Shown here piece after piece: positions 15,981-24,717 of a stretch of 50,077 nt of DNA (its first letter is position 1; each line of letters opens with the position of its first letter). This DNA comes from Thalassospira profundimaris (lineage in GTDB: Bacteria; Pseudomonadota; Alphaproteobacteria; Rhodospirillales; Thalassospiraceae): the NCBI RefSeq assembly GCF_003326755.1, contig NZ_JPWH01000032.1, positions 1 through 50,077 on the forward strand. The letters are read 5' to 3'. The notes below the pieces were generated by a model. It did no database searches. It saw only the letters and a program-made list of their open reading frames with translations, and had not been told where the DNA came from. The translations under genes were made by a program, and so were the position numbers.

Positions 15981-16766
15981 ATGATCCTGCGTGCTGCATT
16001 CTGGCAAAAAATCCTGCACCGTCGCGTTTCTTTTGCGGTTCTGATCATCGCCCTACTGGCAACGGGTTTTGCCGCCAGCCCGCTTGCGGCCACCACCAAA
16101 ACCACCGCCAAACCGGCCACCCCGCCCGATGTCAGCAACCAGACGGTGTTCAAAGCCGACGGGCACAAGGTTTTTGCCATTGATGGCGACACCATCCTGA
16201 TTGACGGACATGTCTTTGACATTGCCGGGATCGATGCGCCCGAACTGGGCCAGCAATGTCTGCATGACGACAAATTGCAGGATTGTGGATTATCTGCCGG
16301 GATGCAGTTGCAGAAATATTTCACCATGTCGCCCTTTCCCGCCGAATGCGTCCTGGCCGATGACCAGCGCGACGATGGCAGCAAAAACAGCGGCCAAAAT
16401 GGCAAAAGCTGGCTGCGCGTCGAATGCTCGATTGGGGATCGCGATGTCGGCACCGCCATGATCGCCGATGGCGAGGCGCTGCCAATTCCGGGCTTTTCAC
16501 TGGATTATGACGACCAGGCCAAACAGGCCGCCAATGCCGGCATCGGCCTTTATGGTGCCAAAATGATTCCCCCAGCACAGTGGCGGGCGGGCAAACGCCT
16601 GCCCGGCGAAAAGAAACGCTGCCTGTTTGTCGGCGATGGCAAGGGCCATTACATCAGCTCGCTGGACCCGCGCTTTGTCAATTATGCCAGCGAAAACCCG
16701 CCGCAAACCGTCTGCAGCGACGAGGAAGCCCGCAAATTGGGGCTGGAATATTTACCCAAAGACTAA
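15981..16766 (+). CDS. Exported SNase-fold (thermonuclease-like) protein, probably inactive
   Basis: A 261-residue protein with a signal anchor (VSFAVLIIALLATGFAAS, cut perhaps after LAA) and an SNase-like OB-fold (HKVFAIDGDTILIDGHVFDIAGIDAPELGQQC). The E of DAPE matches the catalytic Glu of staphylococcal nuclease. The Arg expected just before that strand is Asp (FDIAGID), and the second catalytic Arg (usual YGR) falls in GKSWLRVEC without a match, so activity is doubtful. About 60 C-terminal residues with a Cys pair follow the domain. The ATG at 15981 is preferred to one 13 codons upstream. Its stop overlaps that of the convergent PepSY gene by 4 bases. Confidence 0.75.
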   Translation: MILRAAFWQKILHRRVSFAVLIIALLATGFAASPLAATTKTTAKPATPPDVSNQTVFKADGHKVFAIDGDTILIDGHVFDIAGIDAPELGQQCLHDDKLQDCGLSAGMQLQKYFTMSPFPAECVLADDQRDDGSKNSGQNGKSWLRVECSIGDRDVGTAMIADGEALPIPGFSLDYDDQAKQAANAGIGLYGAKMIPPAQWRAGKRLPGEKKRCLFVGDGKGHYISSLDPRFVNYASENPPQTVCSDEEARKLGLEYLPKD

Positions 16767-18163
16767 GTACCTTCTTCAACCGCCCTGAAGCTGTTTTCAG
16801 GCTTCTTGCCCTTATTCAAACGATAGCAGCACCAAAGCCAAATCAGCTTGATCGCGAATGTCAGCACAAGCCAGCATGCAACAAAGGCTGCAACGCCCAA
16901 TGGCAGTTCGGCCATGTGCCGTTGGCCGTCGATCAACGGGCCGATGCGCAGCAGATACACCGCCATGATCGGCAAAGAAGCCAGGGGCAGGATGGTAAAA
17001 AATGCGGCCATGACAAATGTACCGCGCCATCCTGCACCAGTTTTGCCTGAACGTTGACGTTTTTTCAGATGCAGCCAGGCGCCACTCAACGCCAGACCGG
17101 ATAAAACCAGGCCAAAGACAAACCATATAATTTTGCTTGTCACCCCGCCAAAGGTGCCAAAATGCAACGGATCGGCCATGTCGGACCAGCGCCAATAGGC
17201 CGATAAATCATCGGCATGCTGATTGAAAACAACCGCACCCGTTTGGGGATCAAGATAGATTTTATTGGCGCGGTCGCGCACCAGCACATCATCGGACTGC
17301 CCGATGACATAAAAATACCCGCCACGATTGGGATAAATGCCGGTAATGCGCATATCGGGCCGGGCGGATTGCGCGCGCACCAATAAGGTTTCAAATGGTA
17401 GTCGGTTCTGCGGTTTTATCTGGATTTTCGGCAGGACATGCACTGCCAAGGGAAAGGAATCCGTATAGGCAAACTTGCCATCGCCCAGTTTGTAGCGCCC
17501 TTCCTCGAACAGGTACCAAAAACCGGTCAGGGCGATCAGCACCACGAACCACAGGCTCCACAAACCGGCGAGTTTGTGCAGGCTGCTCCAGAAACTGACC
17601 CGGGTTTTGCCTGTACGCAATTCAAAAAACCGTCGCCACCAGCGCCGATAAAACAGCAGGGCACTGACCATTCCCAACATCAATGGCAGAGAAAACACGG
17701 TGATGATGAATTTACCCACCCCGTAAAAGCCAAACAGGGCTTCGTGATATTCGCGAAAGAACCGCTCGATCGTGAAAAGTGACTGGGTTCCCAGCACCGC
17801 CAGCGTTGCCGGATCAACCTGGACAATCCGCCGTTCTCCCTGCGCGGTGATAATATCAACGCTTGCCGGGAAAACGGCATAAAGCGGTTCTTGCAAAAAT
17901 TCGACCCGGGCATGGGGGAACTGTTGCGTAACGGCAGCAAAAATACCCGAAAAATCAATATCCCCGGCAAAGGGGGGCAAATGTGCGGCAGGTGTGAATA
18001 ACCAGTCCAGTTCCTGCGACAAAGCGGCAAAGGCGCCGCTCCAGCATATGGAAAACAACATCAGCCCCAAACAGACACCGATCCAGCTATGCCAGTCAAA
18101 CCACCTGGGTTTAACTGGCTTGCCGGTCTGTTTCCTGCCAAGAGGCGCAGGATCAGAATTCAA
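16763..18163 (-). CDS. PepSY-associated TM protein of the siderophore operon
   Basis: An inner-membrane protein of about 466 residues with the PiuB/PepSY-TM layout: an N-terminal helix in HSWIGVCLGLMLFSICWSGAFAAL, two periplasmic PepSY-like parts (QVDPATLAVLG, IYLDPQTGAVVF), further helices and a C-terminal pair. Relatives act in iron-siderophore uptake, perhaps reducing ferric-siderophore in the periplasm. Conserved His occur in HSWIG, EYHEALFGFYG and SLHKLAGLW. The TTG at 18163 has GGGAG 8 bases upstream and overlaps the receptor stop; a GTG at 18202 is the longer option. It is last in the fecI-fecR-receptor block. Confidence 0.82.
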   Translation of the reverse strand: MNSDPAPLGRKQTGKPVKPRWFDWHSWIGVCLGLMLFSICWSGAFAALSQELDWLFTPAAHLPPFAGDIDFSGIFAAVTQQFPHARVEFLQEPLYAVFPASVDIITAQGERRIVQVDPATLAVLGTQSLFTIERFFREYHEALFGFYGVGKFIITVFSLPLMLGMVSALLFYRRWWRRFFELRTGKTRVSFWSSLHKLAGLWSLWFVVLIALTGFWYLFEEGRYKLGDGKFAYTDSFPLAVHVLPKIQIKPQNRLPFETLLVRAQSARPDMRITGIYPNRGGYFYVIGQSDDVLVRDRANKIYLDPQTGAVVFNQHADDLSAYWRWSDMADPLHFGTFGGVTSKIIWFVFGLVLSGLALSGAWLHLKKRQRSGKTGAGWRGTFVMAAFFTILPLASLPIMAVYLLRIGPLIDGQRHMAELPLGVAAFVACWLVLTFAIKLIWLWCCYRLNKGKKPENSFRAVEEGT

Positions 18164-20672
18164 ATCGGATGCTCCCGTAGAATGTGCGCGGTGCGCCAAC
18201 ACTCACACGATAGGTTCCGCCCGATGCGACATAGTATTTTTCGTCCGTCACGTTTTTAACCCCAAGGTCAAACCGTACACGGGACTCGTTGCGCACCGGC
18301 AGGTAATACCACATGCCCAAATCCAGCAGGGTATAGTCACCCAGCTCAAAACTGTGCGCACTATCGCCATAACGATTACCCACATGATAAAGCCCGGCAC
18401 CAAAGCCCAGCCCCTTCAGGCTGCTTGCGGCCTTTTGGAACTCGTAGCTGGCCCAAAGGCTGGTCGTAATATCAGGCGTGTTGGTGGGGGTATTGCCGTT
18501 ATTGGCGTTCTCGCTTTCAATCTCGGCATCCAGCAGACCAACACCGGCCCGAAGGTTAAAACCCTGAACCGGATTGGCCGTGACAACCGCTTCGGCCCCG
18601 CGTGAACGAATACCACCGGTCAGTTCCGGGGTGCCATTCACCGTTTCGACGACATTTTTCTGGTGAATGTCAAACAGGGCACCACTTAACAAAATACGGT
18701 CATTCCAACCGGACCATTTTGCCCCGACTTCATATTGGCGGCCCTGCTCCGGAGAGAAAACCGCCGTGGTTTCATTGCCCGAATAAATATTCTGGGACTG
18801 GAACGTTTCCGCATAGGAGGCATAAAGCGACAGGTCTTCCACCGGTTTCCAGACCAGCCCTGCCGATTTGGTCAAATGCCCGTCCGACCCCGGATCAAAA
18901 CCGCTGGCGGTATCCGTCAAACGGTCAATCTGGCTATATTCGTTGGCAACCACTTCATAACGTGCGCCCAATGTCAGGGTCACGGCATCGGTCAGGTGAA
19001 TATACCCCTGGGCATAGGGGCCATAGGAAAGCTGTTTGACCTTGGTATAGCGCCGCAGAATCGGATTGCTGTCGGTATTATCCACCAAAGTAAATGAGGA
19101 CGGGTTGGAAACGGTGCCGCCGGTTTGGTTGGCACCGGCAAAGTTGGTCCAGGATTCATCCTGATGGCGCAATTCAACCCCGGAAACCAGATCCACCGGC
19201 AACCCGGCATCAACTTCGCCGCGCATTTGCATGCGCATAAAGGCCGTGCCCAATTCACGATCATCATTGCCCTGCACACGGCGCGTCAAAACACCGGTAT
19301 TGGAAACATTGACGACCTCATTACGGATTTCATCCACCTGTTCGTAGGCATAAAACAACTTGTTTTCAAACGTCCAGTTTTCATTGAAAACCGGTATCGC
19401 CGTATCAAGTTCAAAAATGTGGGTCGATACATCGCGATTGTTCAAGTTCGACTGATCAAAGCGGGTATCAACGGCTGTATTGACAATGCTGCGCTTTTCC
19501 CCGCCCGCCGGAACGGTAATCACACCCCGGTCAATCGGCCGTTCGTCATGGGTATATTCATAATTGAAGTTCACATTCGCACCCGTTTCCCCCTCCCAGT
19601 AAAAAGAGGAAGAAACGAACTGACGGTCAATATCGGCCTTGCGGAAATTGCGGCTGTTTTCCGCCGATGTCGTCAGGCGGTAGGCCATTGTTTTTTCATC
19701 ATTCAGCGGCCCGGTAAAGTCCGCCTGAACCTGGCGTTCACCATATTCGTTAAAATCGGTCGCAACATGATTTTCGCGGGTGAATTTGGGCTTTTTGGTA
19801 ATGATATTAACCAAACCGCCCGGCGTCATCTGCCCGATCTCGGCCACCGGCCCCTTGACGATCTGCACACTATCGACAGTATCGGGGTTCACGCGGCCAT
19901 TGGTTTTCAGGCGCACGCCATTGCGGTAAATATCATCCCGGCGGCGAAACCCTCTGATCAGAAAATCTTCACGGCTGCCGCCATAGCCATCAACATTCAC
20001 CACATTGGGGGACAGCCGGTAAACATCCTCGAGTTCGCTGGCATGCTGATCGAGCAAAAGCTGTTCCGGGATCACATCGACCGTACGGGGAATATCGGTC
20101 ACATCCTTGGCAAGCAGTGTGCCGGTTTCGGAATAGCGGCTGTCATAGCGCGACTGCCGGGTGCCAATCACGGTAATCGCATTCAGCGTAATACCGTCAT
20201 TCAGGCCGGATGCTGCCGGGCGTTTTTCAATCGTAACGGACTGATCCGCCGTATAACGATATTGAAGACCCGTTCCCGCCAGCAGGGTACGCAACCCGTC
20301 ATTGGCGCCAAACGTGCCCTTCAGGGCCGCCGAGCGATGGGCATAAATGGATTTATCCGTATAAAGAACCTGAAGGCCGGTTATCGCCGAAAAAGCCGCC
20401 AATGCCTGGGGCAAAGGCTGTGATGCAATGTCAAAGGCATAGGCTGTCTGATCGCTGTTCTCCAACTTGCCATCGGCGACCGGTTTTTGCTGTGCCTCGT
20501 CCCCCCAGGCAGCATGGCTGCTCATCAGTGCCCCAAACGACACCATAAGGCATATCCCGAAGCCGATTTTTGGTCTTGCCAAGGTTCCCAATTCCGTCCC
20601 CCAAACTCTATACATCATCAAATTGCGAATACGGCGCATTCGCGACATATGAGTAAGACGGACCAGAAACAA
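18153..20672 (-). CDS. TonB-dependent siderophore receptor with STN signalling domain
   Basis: An outer-membrane ferric-siderophore receptor of up to 839 residues. After the signal peptide comes an STN domain (FDIASQPLPQALAAFSAITGLQVLYTDK), which relays ligand binding to FecR. The plug follows (RTVDVIPEQLLLDQ, EDFLIRGFRRRDD, GLVNIITKKP), then a 22-strand barrel ending in IRFEF with a terminal Phe. The frame is open to TTG at 20672, with AGGGG 4 bases before it. ATGs at 20648 and 20618 are alternatives, and none is certain. It lies 110 bases below fecR and overlaps the PepSY gene. Confidence 0.93.
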   Translation of the reverse strand: MFLVRLTHMSRMRRIRNLMMYRVWGTELGTLARPKIGFGICLMVSFGALMSSHAAWGDEAQQKPVADGKLENSDQTAYAFDIASQPLPQALAAFSAITGLQVLYTDKSIYAHRSAALKGTFGANDGLRTLLAGTGLQYRYTADQSVTIEKRPAASGLNDGITLNAITVIGTRQSRYDSRYSETGTLLAKDVTDIPRTVDVIPEQLLLDQHASELEDVYRLSPNVVNVDGYGGSREDFLIRGFRRRDDIYRNGVRLKTNGRVNPDTVDSVQIVKGPVAEIGQMTPGGLVNIITKKPKFTRENHVATDFNEYGERQVQADFTGPLNDEKTMAYRLTTSAENSRNFRKADIDRQFVSSSFYWEGETGANVNFNYEYTHDERPIDRGVITVPAGGEKRSIVNTAVDTRFDQSNLNNRDVSTHIFELDTAIPVFNENWTFENKLFYAYEQVDEIRNEVVNVSNTGVLTRRVQGNDDRELGTAFMRMQMRGEVDAGLPVDLVSGVELRHQDESWTNFAGANQTGGTVSNPSSFTLVDNTDSNPILRRYTKVKQLSYGPYAQGYIHLTDAVTLTLGARYEVVANEYSQIDRLTDTASGFDPGSDGHLTKSAGLVWKPVEDLSLYASYAETFQSQNIYSGNETTAVFSPEQGRQYEVGAKWSGWNDRILLSGALFDIHQKNVVETVNGTPELTGGIRSRGAEAVVTANPVQGFNLRAGVGLLDAEIESENANNGNTPTNTPDITTSLWASYEFQKAASSLKGLGFGAGLYHVGNRYGDSAHSFELGDYTLLDLGMWYYLPVRNESRVRFDLGVKNVTDEKYYVASGGTYRVSVGAPRTFYGSIRFEF

Positions 20673-20782
20673 TCATCCCCTAGTCCCCTATCATTTTTTT
20701 AAAAATTCTTATTCACAGCAAAAAGGGAAAAGACGGCACACGCATCTACCGACAGGTTCAAGCCCCTGTTTTACAAACAAAA

Positions 20783-21826
20783 TCAGGCATCATCCTGCCC
20801 GGCAAGGAATACCAGATAATCTGTCACCCGGATCACACGTACAGAAAGCGTATTTTCGATCGCATCCAAAACCCGGCCAATATTATCCGTGCGAAAGACA
20901 CCGCTGATATGCAAATCAGCCAAATGGCGATTTGCGATGACGATTTTCCCCGGATAATAACGGTTCAATTCCCTGACCACCTCGGAAACCGGGGCGTCGT
21001 AAAAAACCATCTGGTCCTTTTGCCAGGCAGTGGTTGCAAAGGCATCAAACGAATGGGCCTTGCCAACTCCGGTCGGTGTTAAATCGGCCGCCATTCCCGG
21101 GGCCAGTAGGGTCGGTGCCTGCGACGCGGTGGCCTTATCCCGTAAGGCCACCTTGCCTTGCACCAGGCTGACAATAACGGAATCCGCCATTTTGCGCACA
21201 TTAAACCGGGTTCCCAAAACCGTAATGGTCCCCTGCGCCGTTTCCACGACAAATGGCTTTTGGGCATTATGGGCCACATCAAACCACACTTCCCCCGCCT
21301 GCAATTTCACCAGCCGCTTATCCGCCCCAAAGGCGACCTCCAGCCGGCTATGCACATTCATCGTTATTTGGGACCCGTCCGGCAGGGTTTGAGTCATGGG
21401 CTGTTGGCTGGTGATGTACAGACCCGGATTAAAATATTGTTCGACATCATTTTTGAAATAACCGCCCGTTACAATGCACAGCAAGATAACGGCGGCAAGG
21501 GCGGCAATGCGCCATCCGTTAGAAGGTTTTTGCCTTCCAGCCTGTGATTGTGCTTCTTGTGCGTCGGGCATAACCGGGGAAACCTGGCCTTGCGCCCGCC
21601 ATATCCGTTTAACGGGCAATTCCAGTTTGCCCCACAGAAGCTCAACCTCGCGAAAGGCGGCCGGGTGCAACGAAGATTGTTGCTGCCAGCTTTCAAATTC
21701 AGCCATTACCGTTTCCTGCGACCCGGCATGAAACGCGGCCTCGCGCAGGCGGCCATGCCAGATCACGGCTTCCTGAAACAGCTCGTAAGAAATCTCTGCG
21801 GTAAAATCCGCATCGCGTTCATTCAT
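20783..21826 (-). CDS. FecR family sigma regulator
   Basis: A 347-residue transmembrane regulator that carries the receptor signal to the FecI-type sigma factor. The cytoplasmic N-terminus (EAVIWHGRLREAAF) has the DUF4880-like Trp. One TM helix (WRIAALAAVILLCIVTGGYF) follows at about residue 120. The periplasmic FecR domain has TQTLPDGSQITMNVHSRLEV, AGEVWFDVAHNAQKPFVVET, VLGTRFNVR and a C-terminal STN-like DUF4974 part. The ATG at 21826 has GAGGCGG upstream; a longer in-frame start at 21865 is less likely. Confidence 0.92.
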   Translation of the reverse strand: MNERDADFTAEISYELFQEAVIWHGRLREAAFHAGSQETVMAEFESWQQQSSLHPAAFREVELLWGKLELPVKRIWRAQGQVSPVMPDAQEAQSQAGRQKPSNGWRIAALAAVILLCIVTGGYFKNDVEQYFNPGLYITSQQPMTQTLPDGSQITMNVHSRLEVAFGADKRLVKLQAGEVWFDVAHNAQKPFVVETAQGTITVLGTRFNVRKMADSVIVSLVQGKVALRDKATASQAPTLLAPGMAADLTPTGVGKAHSFDAFATTAWQKDQMVFYDAPVSEVVRELNRYYPGKIVIANRHLADLHISGVFRTDNIGRVLDAIENTLSVRVIRVTDYLVFLAGQDDA

Positions 21827-21923
21827 GCTAATCCGCCTCAGCCATCCTTTTGCGCGGCCAAACAACCGGGCCGGTTTGCCCCTTTACCGTCATCATGCCC
21901 GATATGATTTACGTGATGTTGTC

Positions 21924-22493
21924 TCACAATTCACGCCTCGCATCCTGCAGGCAACGCCGACATTCAACCATGGCCCGCGCAATATGGTTTTCCACCGTGC
22001 GGACCGAAATATCCAGCGTTTTGGCAATTTCCGACATCGAAAGCTCCTGCCCCCGATACATCAAAAAAACCTGTCGGCATTTTTGCGGCAGCCGTGTCAC
22101 CACATCGGAAATCAAGGCAAGTTCCTGACGGGCCGAAACCATATCTTCATGCGACGGCACAGCAACATCATGCTGGGGCGCACAGTTTTCCCCCTCGCTG
22201 TTTTCATCATGTGGAACGGGAGAAAGTTCAACCATCTGGCGTACTGAATGATGACGATGATGATCAATGACCAGATTGCGCACCATACTATAAACATAAG
22301 CACGCGGATTTCCGGGCATGACCACACGGGTAATGCTGGCGCGGATCCAGGTTTCATGGACAATTTCTTCCGCCAGTGGGCGCGATCCAGTCCGACGAAC
22401 CACAAAGCCCAGCAGCTCGTCGTAATATTCTTCAACAACTTGTGCCAAATTGGAGAAACGTCGCCTGGTCATATGGTTACGCTGCAAATACAT
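21924..22493 (-). CDS. FecI-type ECF sigma factor
   Basis: A 189-residue extracytoplasmic-function sigma factor. Region 2 is seen in VEEYYDELLGFVVRRTGSRPLAEEIVHETWIR with NPRAYVYSMVRNLVIDHHR. Region 4 is in ISDVVTRLPQKCRQVFLMYRGQELSMSEIAKTLDISVRTVENHI. It should direct transcription of the receptor operon when FecR is triggered, and is itself placed behind a Fur box. A second in-frame ATG at 22472 is possible. The SD for the first is very close to the start. A His-rich stretch (DHHRHH) follows region 2. Confidence 0.92.
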   Translation of the reverse strand: MYLQRNHMTRRRFSNLAQVVEEYYDELLGFVVRRTGSRPLAEEIVHETWIRASITRVVMPGNPRAYVYSMVRNLVIDHHRHHSVRQMVELSPVPHDENSEGENCAPQHDVAVPSHEDMVSARQELALISDVVTRLPQKCRQVFLMYRGQELSMSEIAKTLDISVRTVENHIARAMVECRRCLQDARREL

Positions 22494-22548
22494 TCCTGAA
22501 CGCCTGCGATTACCAGGGACCCTGGCCGCGCGGAACAGGCACCATATA

Positions 22549-22567
22549 GATTATGATTATCATTCTC
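22549..22567 (-). promoter_or_regulatory. Fur box before the fecI operon
   Basis: GATTATGATTATCATTCTC matches the classical 19-bp Fur consensus (GATAATGATAATCATTATC) at 16 of 19 positions and lies 56 bases before the sigma-factor start. Iron-replete repression of the whole fecI-fecR-receptor-PepSY set is inferred. Confidence 0.85.
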
Positions 22568-22657
22568 AAATTAATAATATGAAAAGCCCACAAATACAAA
22601 TAAGGCGTGTGGAACCCTGGAACCACAACACGTCAACATATATGATTTTGGGGAAAT

Positions 22658-22731
22658 TGGAGCGGGTGAAGGGAATCGAACCCTCGTCGTAAGCTTGGGA
22701 AGCTTCTGCTCTACCATTGAGCTACACCCGC
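22658..22731 (-). tRNA. tRNA-Gly, anticodon CCC
   Basis: A complete cloverleaf on the minus strand: acceptor GCGGGTG/CACCCGC, D arm GCTC/GAGC, anticodon loop TTCCCAA giving CCC with U33 and A37, and T arm GAGGG-TTCGATT-CCCTT. The 3' CCA is encoded. The outermost anticodon-stem pair is G-A. It reads GGG glycine codons. No integrase or repeated 3' end was seen nearby. Confidence 0.95.
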
Positions 22732-22811
22732 TTTGCGGCACGCTTTATAGCCTGACTGCCCCGGCTGTGCAAGACAATCACGCAATTGCCTCCGCAAATA
22801 TTTTCGCCCGC

Positions 22812-24044
22812 TCAGGAGCGCGGTGTCATCTTCCAAATCACCCCGGCATGGTCATCGGAAATCAGCACCGATCCATCATCGCCAAAGGGCTTGATATCCA
22901 CCGGGCGGCCCAAAACCGCACCATTATCGCGCAGGAAGCCGGACAGGAAGGGCTTTGCGGTTTGTGGCTTGCCTGCGGCGAATTTCACCCGCACCACTTC
23001 GTACCCATCCGGCACCGTACGATTCCACGAGCCATGCAGGGCCACCAAAAGGTCGCCCTGATAAAAATGCAGGCCGAGCGGCGCGTTATGGGCGTTAAAG
23101 GTAAAGGCCGGGAAAGTTACCTTTTGCGGCACATCTTCGTTTTTGAAATCCGGCGCGCGTGTATCATTGCCCGCAAACCACGGATAGCCATAAAAACCGC
23201 CCGATGCGGTGGCATGGTTCAGTTCCTCGCGCGGGATATTGTCACCCAGGCCATCGCCGCCATTATCGGTAAACCACAAATCGCCACTATCGGGATCAAA
23301 GGTCAGCCCGACGGAATTACGAATGCCCGAGGCATAAATTTCCGGATCCCCACCCCCAACCGGCAGGGTGATGATGGTACCTTCCAGCCCCGAAACCTTG
23401 CAGATATTGCAAGGGGCCCCCACCGCAACAAACAGCTTTTCGCCATCGGGTGACAGGGTGGCATAACGCCAGCCATGATGGCTTTTATCCGGCAGGCCAT
23501 CAAACAGGACATTTGACGGGGAACCAAGTTCTTTGCCGTTAAAATTGGCAAGATCAAACGAAACAACACGATCCTGATCGGCAATAAATAATGTGCCTTT
23601 TTGATAGGCCACCCCATTGGCCGAGGTAAAATCAGATGAAATGTTGCGGGCCTCGCCAGCCTTTCCCTGCCCGTCAACCGGCACGAAATAGAGGTTGCGT
23701 CCGCGTGTTCCGACAAACATCCCGCCCTGATCCGGGGCAAGGGCGATGGACCGGGCATTGGGCACCAGGGCAAAAACCGACAGCTTATAACCATCGGCAA
23801 CGGTGAGCTGGGCCCCGATTTTTTCCAGCCGATCTGTTTGTTCATCGGCAAAAGCATGCGAGAATGGCGAGGTTGCCAGAACAATCATCAGAAGGGGCAA
23901 AGCAACCAATCCGGCGCCCCGCAACCTGCCGGACCCCGTTTTTTGCAGCAAGCGTGATAAAAAACACCCGCCTTCATGCCCCCCGTGACCAACATGCGGA
24001 CGGAATGGGAATGAAAACGGGCGGAATTGCATCGTGCGGGGCAT
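22812..24044 (-). CDS. PQQ-dependent sugar (sorbosone-type) dehydrogenase, periplasmic
   Basis: A 410-residue beta-propeller protein. A basic N-terminus and hydrophobic helix (LVALPLLMIVLATSPFSHAFA) direct export. The propeller has HHGWRYATLSPDGEKLFVAVGAPCNIC, NSVGLTFDPDSGDLWFTDNGGDGLGDN and the C-terminal RPVDIKPFGDDGSVLISDDHAGVIW, all typical of the sorbosone/soluble aldose dehydrogenase family. The expected reaction is PQQ-linked oxidation of an aldose; the true sugar is unknown. AAAGGAG 6 bases before the ATG fixes the start, although the signal helix begins about 45 residues in, which is unusually far. It lies 45 bases below gpt. Confidence 0.88.
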   Translation of the reverse strand: MPRTMQFRPFSFPFRPHVGHGGHEGGCFLSRLLQKTGSGRLRGAGLVALPLLMIVLATSPFSHAFADEQTDRLEKIGAQLTVADGYKLSVFALVPNARSIALAPDQGGMFVGTRGRNLYFVPVDGQGKAGEARNISSDFTSANGVAYQKGTLFIADQDRVVSFDLANFNGKELGSPSNVLFDGLPDKSHHGWRYATLSPDGEKLFVAVGAPCNICKVSGLEGTIITLPVGGGDPEIYASGIRNSVGLTFDPDSGDLWFTDNGGDGLGDNIPREELNHATASGGFYGYPWFAGNDTRAPDFKNEDVPQKVTFPAFTFNAHNAPLGLHFYQGDLLVALHGSWNRTVPDGYEVVRVKFAAGKPQTAKPFLSGFLRDNGAVLGRPVDIKPFGDDGSVLISDDHAGVIWKMTPRS

Positions 24045-24089
24045 GGTTTTCTCCTTTGGGCGCGGGGCCCGGGGAAAAACACGGGCCGG

Positions 24090-24569
24090 TTAACGGGCGC
24101 GTTCGGAAATCGGTGCGTTGACCGACAGTTCCATATCCCAGGGGAAATAAATCCAGGTATCCTGGGAAACCTCGGTGACAAAGCTGTCTACCACTTCGCG
24201 GCCCTGCGGTTTGGCATAGACGGTGGCAAAATGCGCCTTGGGCAGCTTTTCACGCACGGCTTTGGCGGTTTTGCCGGTATCGACCAAATCATCGATAATC
24301 AGCATGTTTTCGCCATCACCTTCGACATCCTTGAGCCACTCCAGGTCGCCACGGCTTTTGTCAGAATAGCTGCGAACGCACACCGTATCAATCCAACGGA
24401 TATCAAGTTCGCGTGCAATGATCGCAGCAGGCACAAGCCCGCCCCGGGTAATGGCGACGATGCCCTTATACGGGCCTTTTTCCAGCAAGCGCCACGCCAG
24501 GGCACGTGCATCACGGTGCATTTGCTCCCAGGAAACCGGGAATCCCTTGTTGTATGCGGCTTCGCTCAC
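24090..24569 (-). CDS. gpt: Xanthine-guanine phosphoribosyltransferase
   Basis: A 159-residue purine-salvage enzyme that joins xanthine, guanine or hypoxanthine to PRPP. The PRPP loop is [18 protein letters not shown]. The N-terminal [24 protein letters not shown] and the base-binding [13 protein letters not shown] match the E. coli type closely, as does the length. It is the first gene of a two-gene minus-strand unit with the sugar dehydrogenase. Confidence 0.95.
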   Translation of the reverse strand: MSEAAYNKGFPVSWEQMHRDARALAWRLLEKGPYKGIVAITRGGLVPAAIIARELDIRWIDTVCVRSYSDKSRGDLEWLKDVEGDGENMLIIDDLVDTGKTAKAVREKLPKAHFATVYAKPQGREVVDSFVTEVSQDTWIYFPWDMELSVNAPISERAR

Positions 24570-24630
24570 AACGTTTCTCCTGCAAAAACCACTGTGTCAG
24601 CCCTTGGCACACATCGCCAGGCAAACACCC

Positions 24631-24662
24631 AAAAATGACAAGGCGCTTTCCTACGCCTTGTC
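24631..24662 (-). terminator. Intrinsic terminator of the CHASE2 operon
   Basis: GACAAGGCG / CGCCTTGTC, a perfect 9-bp stem with an 8-base loop, followed on the minus strand by ATTTTT. It separates the CHASE2 gene from gpt. Confidence 0.8.
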
Positions 24663-24717
24663 TGATTGAAACACAAGCCTTCGGAATTGTGGATAGCGCA
24701 TTTCAGGCGGAATTTTC

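Noticed and set aside
22658..22731. tRNA-Gly as an attachment site for an integrated island
   Set aside because: No integrase, no duplicated tRNA end and no change in gene character on either side.
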